Assembly (NCBI GenBank): GCA_018697195.1
Contig: JAGMWU010000029.1
Span: forward strand, 1,160,908 to 1,224,907
DNA: 64,000 nt
Direction of reading: 5' to 3'
Source of the DNA: Certhia americana
Lineage: Eukaryota; Chordata; Aves; Passeriformes; Certhiidae
The position numbers were made by a program, and so were the translations under genes. Below are positions 12,441-24,320 of this stretch, one piece after another. Below the pieces are notes generated by a model. That model did no database searches, had not been told where the DNA came from, and saw only the letters and a list, made by a program, of their open reading frames with translations. Position 1 is the first letter of the stretch, and each line of letters opens with the position of its first letter.

Positions 12441-13739
12441 CACTTCACCCCTGGTGCAGTCCCAACCCTAAAGCTCAAACCTCCCTCTCAATCCTAATCA
12501 AAGTAACCCCAAACCAGTGAGAGCTGGGCCCTTGAGGACAGCATGGGACAGGACTCACTTGCAGATAAGAAACTCATCAAGTCTGCAAACACCAAATTGA
12601 CAAAATTACAATGCAAGTGAGTCAAACACTGCCTGACAAAGCCAGGCAGGGCCTAAATAATTCTGTCACTGCCTGTGGGTCAACTTTATCAACCTTATGT
12701 GAATCAATCCTGGCTGCAAATTAAACCCCAGAGCTGCAGCAGGACAGCCCCCATATTACTTGGGGAAAAAAAGCACCTTTTTTACCTAGCTGATCACCCG
12801 GAGTCACAGGGTTCATTCCACCACACTTTTTGAGGGGAAACATGCAGGAAGAGGCATTTTTCCCCTCCATCCTGCTTACTCACAGACCAGTGCCCTTTCT
12901 GGAAGAGGAGCTGTCACAAGGAGCAGCTGGCTGAGGCCAGCACAGAAAACTCACCCCGGAAGGTAATAAATAAAAGGGAAGCCAGAGGAGTGCCTCTGAT
13001 TCATCTGCTGCCCAAGGCCATTCTGAGCTGCAGAACAGCCTTGCTCAAAGGTGTGCTCAGAAAACACCAGCACAGCAAATAACCCCAGCAGGATATGGTT
13101 TATCTGATTATCCAAAGTTTGGAAATTACGGATGCCCGCAGCAATCTCAGCAGGCCATGCACACACTTCCATGGATAAACAGCAAGAAACAAAGTTCAGG
13201 GTGTCAGCACTCCACGCCCTGCCAGTTACCTGGAGAAACCAGATAAGCTGTGTGGTGTAAAATGCCTCTGCAGCTCCTGTGAGGAGCTGAGCTGCCTCCC
13301 TGCAAAGCACTCTGAAGTGGAGGGGTCAGCCAGCTCGAATTTGCTGTAAAAATCACGCAGGGTGAGGTTTTGCACCTTCAAACTCACAGGCTGAACACCC
13401 TCATGGGAGCTGCGGTGATGAACACTTTGCAAGCACAGAATTAGTAATTTTTTCTCAAGTCGAGAAGTCCACTGCTGAGCACCAGAAAAGAAAATCCCTT
13501 TTAGTAAAATAAATTATCAAAAGCTCTCTGTGTCATTAGTGGCTTCCTGCCAGCAGTTCCCTGCCCAATTCTCACCACCAACCTCAAAACTGTGGGTTTA
13601 AAACTCTCAAGCAAAGCGGAATTTTATCAGCAACACCACAGGGTTCTGTTCCTGTTAAGAGACAAGTGAGCCATCACTCACCCAAATCCTTTTAAACAGA
13701 GGACAGGGCAGGAGGTACAGGGGGTCAATCAAAGAATTA

Positions 13740-13865
13740 CAGAATGGTTTGGGTTGGAAGGACCTTAAAGCTCATCCAGTTTCACCTCTGACATGGGCAG
13801 GGACACCTTCCACTATCCCAAGTTGCTCCAAGCCCCGTTCAACCTGGCCTGGGACACTTCCTGTC
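13740..13865 (-). mobile_element. CR1 LINE 3'-end fragment
   Basis: 'agaatggtttgggttggaag', 'gacatgggcagggacacctt' and 'aacctggcctgggacactt' read as the reverse complement of the CR1 3' UTR. Confidence 0.9.
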
Positions 13866-14375
13866 AAGCTTTCCACATCCCTCACCCTAATCAAGATTTG
13901 CAGCCCCTAGCAAAGACGTCACCCAGAGCCCTCAATTTGCCCATGACACCCTTCTTATCCTTTTCAAACCACATCTCCTTCCAGCCACACCAGCAGACAA
14001 TTTTTTTCCTGCTGTGTTAGAACTTTCTTTCAGTGTAAAACATGCCGAAGAGGCAAAATGATAAAAGTCAGCCCTGAACTTTGAGGGATTCCTGGAAGCC
14101 AGCTCCGGACACACACCGCCGCCTCCATCCACCCCGATGGATTCAGGGAGCGGACATTGCGCAGCGCAGACTGGGAACGGGAGAGAAGGGTAAAAGGGAT
14201 GCCCAGACGGGTGGGGGAGTGCGGGTAAGGCTCCGGGAAGGGAAGGGATGGAAGTGAAAGCAAAGGAAGGGATGGGATGGAGTGGGAGAGAAGGTAGGGA
14301 AAGAGGGAAGGGAGGGAAAGGGATGGGAAGGGGCGCACAGGTCCGGAGCATCCCGGCTGGCATTCACTCACTCAC

Positions 14376-14418
14376 CGACCCCATACTTCTCGCGCTTGGT
14401 GGGGATCCAGCGGGCCAT
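14376..14418 (-). CDS. DOCK5: DOCK5 first coding exon (N-terminus of dedicator of cytokinesis 5)
   Basis: Minus-strand ATG at 14418 encodes MARWIPTKREKYGV and then one base G, followed by a consensus donor GTGAGT at 14375-14370. This is the N-terminus of DOCK5 as I know it; DOCK1 (MTRWVPTKR...) and DOCK2 differ. In the family the next residues (A/IYNY...) open the SH3 domain, and the phase-1 split of an Ala codon fits. DOCK5 is a DOCK-A guanine-nucleotide exchange factor that acts with ELMO to activate Rac at the plasma membrane, for example in osteoclast podosomes and cell spreading. Only 14 codons are here; the rest of the gene lies off the left edge. The donor is followed by two more GTGA units (GTGAGTGAGTGA), giving possible shifted donors. 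Orientation, head-to-head with NEFL, agrees with the human locus. Identity rests on 14 residues plus synteny. Confidence 0.88.
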
Positions 14419-14619
14419 GTCGGGGGGCTCGGGGGGCTCGGGGGTTCGCTCAGCGCCTCCCCTCGCCCACCGCAGCCCCGCGCTGCAGCCTCGGGCCGGG
14501 CTGCTCAGCCATGCTCCGCTCCTGGCTCTCAAACTCGCTCCAAAAACTCCCCGGCACACGCCCAACTTTGCAGCCTCCCGCGGCGCTCCCAGCGCTGGAC
14601 CGGGAGCGGACAGCGCGGC

Positions 14620-14704
14620 AGGAGGAAGAGGAGGAGGAGGAGGAAGAAGAAGAGGAGGAGGAGGAGGAGAAAGAAGAGGAGGAGGAGGAGGAAGAAGAGG
14701 AGGC
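14620..14704. repeat. GGA/GAA polypurine tract near the DOCK5 start
   Basis: Plus strand is almost uninterrupted purine: (GGA)n mixed with GAA. It is a CTC/TTC pyrimidine tract on the DOCK5 sense strand, in the presumed 5' UTR or promoter. It creates Glu-rich or Arg-rich spurious frames. Confidence 0.95.
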
Positions 14705-15115
14705 GGTGGCTCTCCCCGCCCCGCCGGCATCACCTGCCCCGCACGGCCCCGCCCCGGGACCGGGATACCGGCAGCGGCAGCTGGGGTAGCGCTCCGGACA
14801 GAGCGGGTTCATGGCTTCGTTATTGCTGCTTAAAAGGTTTGGGGTGTGAGCGTGCAGAAATGGCCCCACTGTCACTGTAAATGACGGGGTTCGCTGTCAA
14901 GGGTGTTCGCTGTAAGAGGGTGGAGATCAGGGAAAAGTTGGGGATCAGGGAAAGGTTTGGGATCAGGGAAAGGTTCTTCCTCCAGAGAGTGCTGGGCATT
15001 ACCCAGGCTCTCCGGGGAACAGTCCCGGCCCAGAGGCCACCAGGAGCCTTTGGACACTGCTCCCAGGGATGCACAGGGTAGGATTTTGGGGTGTCTGTGC
15101 AGGTATTATTGTACA

Positions 15116-15195
15116 GAATCATGGAATAGTTTGGATTGGAAGGGACCTTAAAATGTCTATCTCTTCCCAACCCCTTCCACCAGCCCAGGCTGCTC
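15116..15195 (-). mobile_element. CR1 LINE 3'-end fragment
   Basis: 'agaatcatggaatagtttgg', then 'attggaagggacctt', then 'caggctgctccagggc': reverse-strand CR1 tail. Confidence 0.85.
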
Positions 15196-15642
15196 CAGGG
15201 CTGCTGCGCTGTTAAAGTAACTCATTAATAGCTAAGAAAACAACGAAGTTACTCGAAAAGCACTCCAGGCATCTGGGAAATGGTCACAGGGCTGCACTTT
15301 GCAGGAGACTCGATGTTCTAGAGATTGACTCGGCACTCAGTGACGCAAAGCTCCACTCCAGGGCTGGGAGCTGCCACTCCAGAAAGCACTTTGAGTTAAA
15401 GCACCTTGAGTTGGGGACCAGCTGAGCACGAACTGGGTCCACCAGGGCCAGAGCTGGGCTGGCTGGATCCTGCAGGTGTGTGGGCTGTGCTGGCAAAGGG
15501 ATGCACAGTAACAACTAAAGAGGTGTTAAATCACATTGTTCACCCAGCCTTAGGGCCAAACTAAGGAGATCCAGGTTCTCCCCATCTCTCCAGGACTGTA
15601 GTAACTGGTTGTGGTCTATATTAATGTCTGTGCAGCCCATGA

Positions 15643-15715
15643 ATCATGGGATAGTGGGGCTGGAGGGGACTTTAATCTTAGCTCCTTCCAGCCCCCTGCC
15701 ATGGACAGGACATCT
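15643..15715 (-). mobile_element. CR1 LINE 3'-end fragment, degraded
   Basis: 'aatcatgggatagtggggc', then 'ctggaggggactttaatc' and 'ccccctgccatggacagg' fit a short diverged reverse-strand CR1 end. Confidence 0.7.
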
Positions 15716-18700
15716 CGGTCTCTCATGAAAGAGAACATAATCATTCAGAATATTTTAACATCTAAACACTTCTTTAATTGCATTAGAGCGTGAAGATATG
15801 GAGAGATTATCACATTTTTGTTTATTTTACCCTGCAAGCGAGAGGCACCAGGGCACAGCTATTGCTCAGCTCTCGGGGTGCCCTGGGAAGATCACTTTGG
15901 ATGTCTCTGATTCCAGCCTGACATGTTCAGGAAGAGTTTTCCATACTCCCTCCTCTCTCACCTGTGTTTCCAGTAAGTTCAGTTTCCCTTCCTTTTCACT
16001 GGTGCCTGTAAGGGGCAGAGCAGCATAAATAAGAATTAATTATTTGCTCTAACAAGAATTTGTTATCTGCTCTAACATGTAAACCCAAATAAAAGCAGAA
16101 AGCTGCACAAAGGACATTTGATGTCACTCTTAGCCACAGTCCTGCTGTGCAGTGCACTGGTTTTTGTAACAGTAATGCTGATCTGTCAGCTCCCAGGAAT
16201 GGAGCTGGGTTTGTCACACACGCAGAGCGTTACTCACCCGGGATGTGCAGTCGTGTCACACCCAGTTCACAGCAGGCAGCCAAACCCTGCCCTGAAATGA
16301 TGTTTGGGTCTTGTCCCAAGGGCTGCTGGTGGGGAAATGGTCCCAGAGCTTCTCCCTGGCCACGGCAGCCCAAAGGCTGCAGTAATCCAGCAGCACCTGA
16401 GGCCTCAGCACAGAGCATGACAGGGAGGGATAGAAGGAAAAGAAGACAAGATTTGCAAGCTGGAGCTGCTTAACTGATTTGTTATTTATAAAACACCAAC
16501 TCAGTGCAACCAGTCATGCTCAGATGTTGTTCTGGCACATAAAATCATTGTTCTCATGCAGAAAAAGCTCCAGTTCCTCTGGTTAAAGATTGAGTGGTGC
16601 CAGGGTGTGTTTCCCTGGAGCTGGGGGCTCACAGAGAGCACAGGCCCTGCCAAGTCCCCTCCCAGTGGGTTGGGGACGTCCCAGCTGTGTGAAGAGAAGA
16701 TATTTCCACGTTTGGCAAATCCTGTTGCTCTGATTCACCCAGGCTATATAAATGGAAACTTAATATTGCAAAGGGCTTTGAGGCCTTCACGTGAAAAGCA
16801 ATGTCACTGAGATGTCAAGTCAATTAACGATGATTTTCCAGGTCTGATTTTGGACCATCTGGATTTCAAAATATTCCCTGCTATGATTGGGATGTGGCTT
16901 TTCTGTGGCCTTTTTTGTTGCAGTGTATGGCAACAAAAGAAGCAGAGGAGAATGGCTTTTTTTGGATCACTCTAAATTCTCTTCCATGCTGGGAGTGCTC
17001 CATCCAACACCCACCCACCCTTCCAGGGCTGATGTAGTGACACACAAAGTGTTAAATCTTGTAAAAGTTTCAGTGCTTTGAATGAAATATTCCTTGCTGA
17101 AATTCAAAGTGCCCTGTGTGTGCTAACAGTTAAAATCAGTTAAGATATTTTAACTCATCAGGGTAAACCCAGCTGTTTCTTTCCTGAGAAAGGCAGTTTT
17201 ATTTCTTTATTTCTTTCTTTTATTTTACTTGGCCTGGGCATTGATTTCTGCAGCACAACCCCCAAAAAAGAGGAGAATCAGCTCCGTGAGAGGTGTCCTA
17301 TAGGGGACAGGAGGGGGACTAAGGAACCTGTTGAGATCTGAGGCCAGATCATTAAAGAAGAAAAGTTTTCATGGAGACGCCAACTCTTTTTCAAAGCCTC
17401 CTAAATTCTGGCTGCCAATTCTCTGCTCAGGAGTGGAACTGACAGCCCAAACCCTGATTTTACTAAAGATTCCTGATTTTTAGATAAGCTGCCTGAGCTG
17501 TGCCAGTGTTTTTCCAGCCCAGGTGAAACAAATTCTTGGCAGCAAATGAAAACCAGAGCAAAGCATGAAAGGCAGGCAAGTAGCAACTGGAGTTGCTGGT
17601 TTTACACAAGTGGGGGAACTCGGGGATGTTCCATCAAATATCAGGATTTGCAAATGTCAGGAAGCAAGCTCAGTGCTCACGGAAAGGTGGAGTTATTTCA
17701 GAAAGTCTTTTATTTCTTTTTTTATCACCAAATCCATATTTTCCTTCTCATTTTCTCTGTTGCTTCACAGGACCATTGACGGGGAGCCTGTTCTTCTCTG
17801 CCCTGAGCAGGAGCAGGATAAATAATTAAAATATAATTGAGGCTACAGCAGGAATTAACTCTCAGCCACATAAAACCCCCAATTCTGAGGTCAAGGGACA
17901 GATCAGAGCTGGGGAGAATTTGGGTGACTGAGGTTCACCCACATTTTTAGTGCTCTAAAAATGTGATATTACTCCTGGGTGCTTTATAGCTGAAAGAGCA
18001 GCACATTTGCAAATGATCAGGCTGCAAAAGTAGAACCTTTCTCTAAATTTCTAGATGTCTCTAAGTTTCTAAATGTGAAGTTAAAATTATTAAAAAGAAG
18101 CCCCATTCTTAGGTACTTTTCTGAAATCCTCTTTTTTTTTTTTTTTGCTGCTCTTTTTTTTTTTTTGTGGCCCAACTGCCGTTTAAGAAATGGAATTCTG
18201 GTGCCCTCCTGTGTCCAAATCAAAACAACAGTGGTTAAAAGTGTCGCTAAAACGATGGGAAAAGAAAGAAAAAATGGGGTTTTTTTTCAGGGATAATGCT
18301 TAAGAACTCTTCTGGATCAGCCTAGATCCTTTCAAGACGGGTTCTGTGCATGTACAAACAGCAAAGAGGACCCTTGAAGAAACCAGTTTATATTTTAGCA
18401 AGAGAAAGGACATAGAAAGTGGAGAAAAAAATAAAATCATGAAGCCACCAAAAAACCTCATGCTACAAAAGCCATCTGTTCGTTTATGTTATGAGTCAGT
18501 CCCTCTAAAAGATGAATGATCAGATCTGATGAGAACTGAACTCTTCATTTTGAATCCCCAGCAGAAACCATGCAGAAAAAGCAGCAGAGTAGGGTAGATA
18601 ATTAAATATGCAAATACCCCACAAAAAGGAGAAAACAGTGGGTTTTTCCATCTGCCTGAACATGTTTTATCATGGAACAATGTTTCAGATATTGTCTGAC

Positions 18701-19482
18701 AATCTCATTGCCCGGATACGTTCTGTCTGAATATTCCACTGCACATTTTGTTACCCAATTGTCTGATAATGTTGATTTTGTCCCTTGGTTTGTATTACTC
18801 TCTTGGCAGTTCATTTTGTGTTCTGTTGAGGTGTCAGGGGTATTTCTAAGAATTTTTCCAGCAAAACCACTCTTTACCCACCACCAGCTCCCCTGGCTCC
18901 AGCCAAGCTGTGAGAAAGGGCAGAGTCATTAACTAAACTGAATTTACAGGCACCACAACCCAGCTCTGATGGAGCCAAGGTGTGACAAAGTTGTTCCCAT
19001 CTGCAGCTGGACAGAGGAGAGAAAAGTTGTTGTTTCTTCCAGTAAAGAAATTATTGCTTTCCATCCCTGCAGGAAGGTGAAACACACTGAAATGGGTTTG
19101 CAGGAGGCAGAAGCCTTGCAGGAATGGATGAACTGCTGTGGATTACATTGTTCTCTGCCTGTTCCTCAGCTGGAAATAGGATTTGTGCTCCTGAAAAAGT
19201 TGTTGCTTTTTTTGTAAAACTACCAAAAATTGCAGGATTTAGACAGGAAATTTCCTTGGGGCAGATCTGTAAAGGTGTTTAGGTTCTTAATGATGCTAAA
19301 AGATGCCTTGTAGGAACTCAAAAGTACCTCAGATTCCTGCTGAAAGGAATCCAGGATCAGTAAATTTCCCAGGAATCGCTCAGGTTTGGGTTTGTTAGTG
19401 TGCATCAGAGTTAATAATGACCTGGCTTTGCACCTCCCCAGCACTCACAGCTCAAACCCAGGAGCTCCAAAGACATTGGCAT

Positions 19483-19700
19483 GGAATCATTGAGGTTGGG
19501 AAAGGCTTCCAAGGCTGGATGGAAAAAAGCACCAAACCCAACCTCAGCCAGTCTCGCCGTGCCCAGCACAGCACATCCCTAAGTCCCCAAATCCTACCCT
19601 TCCTTTGGACACTTCCAGAGGTGCTGACTCCAGCACTGGGTTCTCAAAGCTCACTCACTTGGGTTCAGCAATGCCCAAAACCTCCCAGTTTTAGTGACTT
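19483..19700 (-). mobile_element. CR1 LINE fragment (other subfamily)
   Basis: 'ggaatcattgaggttggg', then 'cctttggacacttccagagg' and 'gtgctgactccagcac' match the reverse strand of a CR1 subfamily with 'gaatcattaaggttgg' ends. Strongly diverged in the middle. Confidence 0.65.
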
Positions 19701-21157
19701 CGGGATCTGTATTCCAACAATAGACAGGCACAGACTTGTTGGAGAGGTCCAGAGGGTTTTAATTCCCTTTATCAGCAGGACCTGGCATGGAATTCTGCCA
19801 CAGTGCCACAGAATTCCCTGGATTCCCAGTCAGCCCTGCATTCCCTCGGCCCCAGTGGGGCAGAGCTGTTGATTCAGGACAATTTTGACCGTTTTAATCT
19901 GGGTAACACGGAGCTGAGCAGGGCGATGATTTGTCAGACAGGTTTATGACTTTTTCTCCGGAGAAATATTCCCTGAAATGTCATTGTTGCCGTTTCGTGA
20001 TTCCGTGGAAATATTTTCAAAGCCACCTGACTCCTGAAATCTGACTCCTCTCAATTAAACAGGAATGGAGACTGCAACAGCCCTCGGGCAGCTGGGGAAG
20101 TTTCTGCCTTGATGTACCCTGGAGTCAGAGGAGCAGCTTCTGAGCAGCCATCAGTTGCTGTTTCCATTTTCATCGCTTTGTATTTTATGGCTGAGTTTAT
20201 TAAAATTTCAAAGCTCGGCTTCCCTGCCCCTCCTCCATCCGCTTCTTTCCAAGGAAAGACAGAAGAATCTCCCATTCAGTCAGGACTTTCCCCAGATGGT
20301 GATTTCCCTTTGTTCAGGCACGAGCTCTGTCCGTGCAAATCAAAGCATCAATCACACCGATCAGCTGTTGCTTTGGGAGCAAAGCTCAGGGGAATGTTCG
20401 AAGGCTCCCCGGCACATGTTAAGCACTTCAGAGCATATCCCGTGCTGCCAATGCCAGCGAGAGAAATGCTGAAATTTCTTTATCTGCACCAGCTCAGGGA
20501 GAGACCACCAGCAAGTACACGAGGAAGGCGTGAAGTCCCAAATCCAATATTCCTGAAGGGAAACATGATGAGAAACAATCCCTCAGGTGGTGTAGCAGAG
20601 ATCACAGCTATGAATTTTCTGTTTATTGCTGCCCCACACACTGAGGAAGAGCCTCCTGAGCAGCAGCAAATGGAACCCTTGGGCTGCTGCCCGAGCTCCT
20701 GCTGGAAGCTAGACTTTGTTCCTCAGATCAGTGACTCGTTCAGGGGGTGGGAATCAGCACAGCTTCACTGAAGGAAATCATTTTGCCTTCTTTTCACACT
20801 TCAAACACCAAACCTTGGTCTCAGCAGTGTCAGGGAGGACTGTGACATGAATTCCACCTGACTAATGCACTTGAAGTTATGATCCTTTCCTACAGCAGAA
20901 TTTTTTTATCCCACTTTCAAGCATCCCATAAACAGGTCAGCAAAGGTTGTACTGCAGTTCCCTCTATTTGGAATGCTGCTGAGAATTTGATGGAAGGTTT
21001 TGCAAGTCAGTGGCCTTGGGTAAAATTTCATCATCAAAACTTTTGGGCTGAAAGTTGTGACTATTTCTAGGAAATAAAAGAGTGAACAAGCTTGTCAGGA
21101 ATGGACTTTTAGTACTCCCAGCTTATATTACAAAATATTACAAAGGTCCCTGTCACT

Positions 21158-21224
21158 CCTTTTCCTTTTCCTTTTCATTTTCCTTTTCCTTTTCCTTTTC
21201 CTTTTCCTTTTCCTTTTCCTTTTC
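21158..21224. repeat. (CCTTTT)n microsatellite abutting a gap
   Basis: About eleven CCTTTT units with one 'catttt' variant. It ends at a 10-N gap, so the true length is unresolved. Confidence 0.97.
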
Positions 21225-21234
21225 NNNNNNNNNN
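21225..21234. other. Assembly gap, 10 N
   Basis: Ten N directly after the CCTTTT microsatellite. Likely a placeholder of unknown length. Confidence 1.
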
Positions 21235-22357
21235 CCAGGGCACGATGAGTTTTATGACACTGAGAATGCACCTGGACCCTCCTGTGCTCTCTGCCTTAGT
21301 AATTCCTGGGGAAATAAATGTTTTGTGGGAAGGTATTGCTGATAAAATACTGAATTCCTGAGGTTCTGTGGAGCTTCTTTTGTTCTACTGTTCCCATTTA
21401 CCTTGGAAATTAAACTGGGTTTATAATCAGAGCCATAGGACAGAGTTCAGTTCCTTTCCTGATGGAAGAATAAACTCTGCTATTGTGGCATTTCTCACCC
21501 ACCTGTGGGAGAAATTTCACTGGAAAAAAGGCTAAAGGATGAAGGAAAAGATGAGGGAATTCCTAATTACTACCCAGCAAGGAGAGCTCAGGTGGATTTG
21601 GGTTTAGCACTTAGAGCAAAAAGGTGTTTTGCAAACACTTGAGGAGCTGAGATGATCAGGAGTGATGTTTGGGCTAATAAGATGAAAAATCAGTGAGATT
21701 TTTGGCATCTTAGGCAGAAACTCTGCTTATTTACATCGGTGGGAATTCAGGAGGAGTTTTTCCAGTTCCCCCCTTATTCCTGCACCCTTGACCAGAACCA
21801 GGGTGGCCCATCTGCCCTAAACCCAGGGGTGCCACAAGAATTCCAGACTCTGAATTCACAATTTCCTTTCTGTACCAGTAATTCTGCTCCTCCCTCCCTA
21901 GATCACAGGGAAGATTAAAAGGAGGAATTTCTGGCAGGATTTTCATTAATAAGCCCTGGCTAATTCTGAAGTGGCTATTAGGAGGAACCCTGTTGCAGTG
22001 CCTGTGGTGTCCATCCATCACAGCTGGGTCCTGGATATTGATTATTTCATATTTAATGCAGCTCTTACATCTTTAATGCCTTGTTCCCGAAAGTGTCCTC
22101 AGCAGGGAGGTGGTATGGTCAGATTTAATCAACATTTCCAAGGCTGGAAATGAGCTCCCAATAATTCCTGGGACATGTCTTCAGCAGATGGCAATCAATG
22201 AGTCCCCTTTTTAAAATCAGTAAAATTTTATTTTATTTTTTCTCCTGTGCTCCTGGGAGGTTTATGTGAAAAGTGTTGCTATAAAATGAAGTCTCTAATT
22301 TTGAAAGTTAGGAGAGCAGAGAGCAAAAATCCTATATGTAAACTGGAAGTGTGTTTG

Positions 22358-22440
22358 GGATCATGGAATGGTCTGAGTTGGAAGGGACCTTAAAGATCAT
22401 CCAGTGCCACCCCAGCCATGTGCCCCAAAGTCCCTCTCCA
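22358..22440 (-). mobile_element. CR1 LINE 3'-end fragment
   Basis: 'gatcatggaatggtctgag', 'ttggaagggaccttaaag' and 'atcatccagtgccacccc' are the reverse-strand CR1 end. Confidence 0.88.
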
Positions 22441-23490
22441 GCCCCATACAAGAATAAAGTGTTTTTTCCTAAGTAACTCAGATGCATTTTGTACCAAAAA
22501 ATGATTGTTCAGCCTTGGTTTAGGGGTTGCTTCTCACAAAAAGCCATCAACTTTTGGGTTGGGATGGGAATTTTGGATTCTGCTGGAGAGGGAGAAGCAA
22601 GAAAGGACCTGAGTGTTCTCCCAGGATTTGCTGTTTCCTTATCTCTGCTGTCACATTTAATTATTCCTTCAGTAACAAATCAATGCTGCTAAAAAGAAAA
22701 AATAAAATCCAGATCTTAGAGCTGATGAGCTCAAGCAACTCTTAGATCTAATCACAGACAATAAAGGACCCAAAAAAACCCCATGAAAACCAGATTTTGT
22801 TGTTCAGACTGATCTCCCCTTAGGATGGAGCTACAAAGCTCACATGGATTTAATTTTGCTGCAAATAATGAAAAGTTCTGTGCAATTTTTAAGAAGTATT
22901 AATTTACAACTTAAGGGCAGCATCTTCTTTGCATCTTCTCTAAGCACAAATTCTCTATTTGCTTTCAGGGTTTGATTTATTTGCCTAAGCAGCTTAGAGA
23001 TCTTTACAAGAAATGCTCTGAAAAAAGCCGAAGCACATCTTAGAATTAAAAAAATAAAGTCTGTCTGCTTTTTATGACTCAGCTGCATTTGCATAGGAAT
23101 AAATGAGCACATCAATGATACATTCGTAGCCCTAAGAATTTCTCCATTCATCCTCTGCTGGCTCTCTTTATGAATTTTATCTTTCTACTTTTTTAATTTA
23201 ACTTTGTTTCCCTTTTGTCCCATTGAGAAAGAGGAAAGAGACATATTCTCGATACAGAGAACCATAACTGAGAAACAAAAGAAGCACACTAATCTCTTTT
23301 CCAGGATACTGCTGCTTGCAGTGCTGCTGATAAGAGACTTGAGAGCTTTCAGTGTCCTCTATAAATCAGTTCTCTCTGGCTTGGAAAAGGCTTTAATTTT
23401 TAAAGGAAATTGATTGTACAGGCACATTCAGGTTTGATTCTCCAGAAGTTAGATTCTCCTGGGAACACTCCTCCATTCCAGAAATCCAAA

Positions 23491-23534
23491 TTTGGGTGAT
23501 ATTGGGTGATACTGGGTGATATTGGGTGATATTG
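23491..23534. repeat. 10-bp tandem repeat, about 4.5 copies
   Basis: Unit ttgggtgata, with one copy reading ctgggtgata. Confidence 0.95.
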
Positions 23535-23732
23535 GTGCTCCCTGCTTGCAAAACTTTTACAGCTGCATCAGGCAGAGAAATCTCTGCTGTGGAGAGCCAA
23601 GCTGAGGGCAGTGGAGATCCCAAAGCCCCAAGAGTGAGAATTAATGATCAAAATTTAAGAATGGACTCACTAAATACCAAAATCAAAGGAAGTAGGGAGG
23701 AGAAGAGAATTAGAACCCAAAGAATCAGGGAT

Positions 23733-23950
23733 AGGTTTGGGTTGGGAGGGATTTTAAATCCCATCCAGTTCCATCCCTGCCATGGGCAGGGACCCTTCCA
23801 CTATCCCAGGGTGCTCCAAACCCTGTCCATCCTGGCCTTGGGTGTTTCTAGAGATGCAGGGGCAGCCACAGCTTCTCTGGGAATTCCATCCCAGCCCCTC
23901 CACACCCTCACAGGGAGGAATTCCTTCCCTAAAAATGTCATCTAAATCTA
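23733..23950 (-). mobile_element. CR1 LINE 3'-end fragment
   Basis: Reverse-strand CR1, fairly complete at its 3' end: 'gtttgggttgggagggat', 'ctgccatgggcagggaccc', 'cacagcttctctgggaatt', 'acaccctcacagggagg'. Confidence 0.92.
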
Positions 23951-24039
23951 ATAAGGCCATTCTCCCTTATCCTAGAGATGCTTTACGTGGTCTGAGCCTC
24001 CAACCCGCGGGTGGGACAGGATATTCTCCGTACAAAGAG

Positions 24040-24320
24040 ACATAAACCGTGGGGTTTTTTTAGGAACTGCTGCTTCCCCGAGGCCGGGAGGATCCGCTAT
24101 TGCCGGTGTTAAACGCCAGATGCCACCAGGAGATCGGCGTGGGCAGGAGCAGCAGCCCGGACCGGCGGGCGGAGCGCAGAGGATGCTCCGCACACCGGGA
24201 ACAGCCGGAGCGGGGATGGCAGAGCCCCAGCTCAGCCTGGGATGCTGGGGAGCCGCGGGCTGGTTCCTCGCCAGCAGCACCGAGAGAGGGATGGGAACAG
24301 CTCCATAAATCCCCGGAAAA
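24040..24320. promoter_or_regulatory. Isolated CpG-rich patch in the DOCK5-NEFL interval
   Basis: A short island of high GC with many CpG (for example 'ccgaggccgggaggatccg', 'ggaccggcgggcggagcgc') in otherwise AT-rich intergenic sequence, about 10 kb from DOCK5 and 23 kb from NEFL. No gene or clear exon is attached. It could be a distal enhancer, an unannotated promoter, or only a GC-rich segment. Confidence 0.4.

Larger units (their letters stand above)
1..14375 (-). other. DOCK5: DOCK5 intron 1 (part), no exon seen
   Basis: This stretch lies downstream of the DOCK5 first coding exon on the minus strand, so it is intron 1 and runs off the left edge. I looked for the next coding exon, which should continue the SH3 domain, and saw no matching frame. 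What it holds: A-tracts (about 180-231, 3691-3708, 9037-9053), CR1 relics at 1450, 4357, 10380, 12053 and 13740, a probable solo LTR at about 9595-10030, an assembly gap with duplicated flanks, and a short perfect palindrome at 12035. Short open frames here have no recognisable homology and mostly cross repeats. Intron identity is inferred from the exon at 14376 plus known gene order. Confidence 0.8.
14080..14870 (-). promoter_or_regulatory. DOCK5: CpG island covering the DOCK5 promoter and 5' UTR
   Basis: GC- and CpG-rich sequence surrounds the DOCK5 start codon (14418) and extends upstream, to higher coordinates, through a GGA/GAA polypurine run. No clear TATA box is visible on the minus strand, which fits a dispersed CpG-island promoter. 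The transcription start cannot be placed from sequence alone. The long open frames here on both strands are by-products of GC and GAG composition. Confidence 0.75.
14871..24000. other. Intergenic sequence between DOCK5 and NEFL, left part
   Basis: No gene recognised. Contains three short imperfect repeats of 'gatcagggaaaggtt' type (about 14925-14980), CR1 relics at 15116, 15643, 19483, 22358 and 23733, two T-tracts near 18131-18166, a CCTTTT microsatellite with a 10-N gap at 21158-21234 and a 10-bp tandem repeat at 23491. The remaining open frames are short and look random. Confidence 0.7.

Noticed and set aside
14248..14880. Overlapping Arg/Lys-, Glu-, Gly- and Pro-rich frames on both strands
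   Set aside because: Compositional products of the GGA/GAA run and CpG island. Only the 14-codon DOCK5 start is supported.
18075..18296. Possible retroposed gene near paired T-tracts
   Set aside because: No recognisable coding homology and no flanking direct repeats; simple T-rich sequence explains it.
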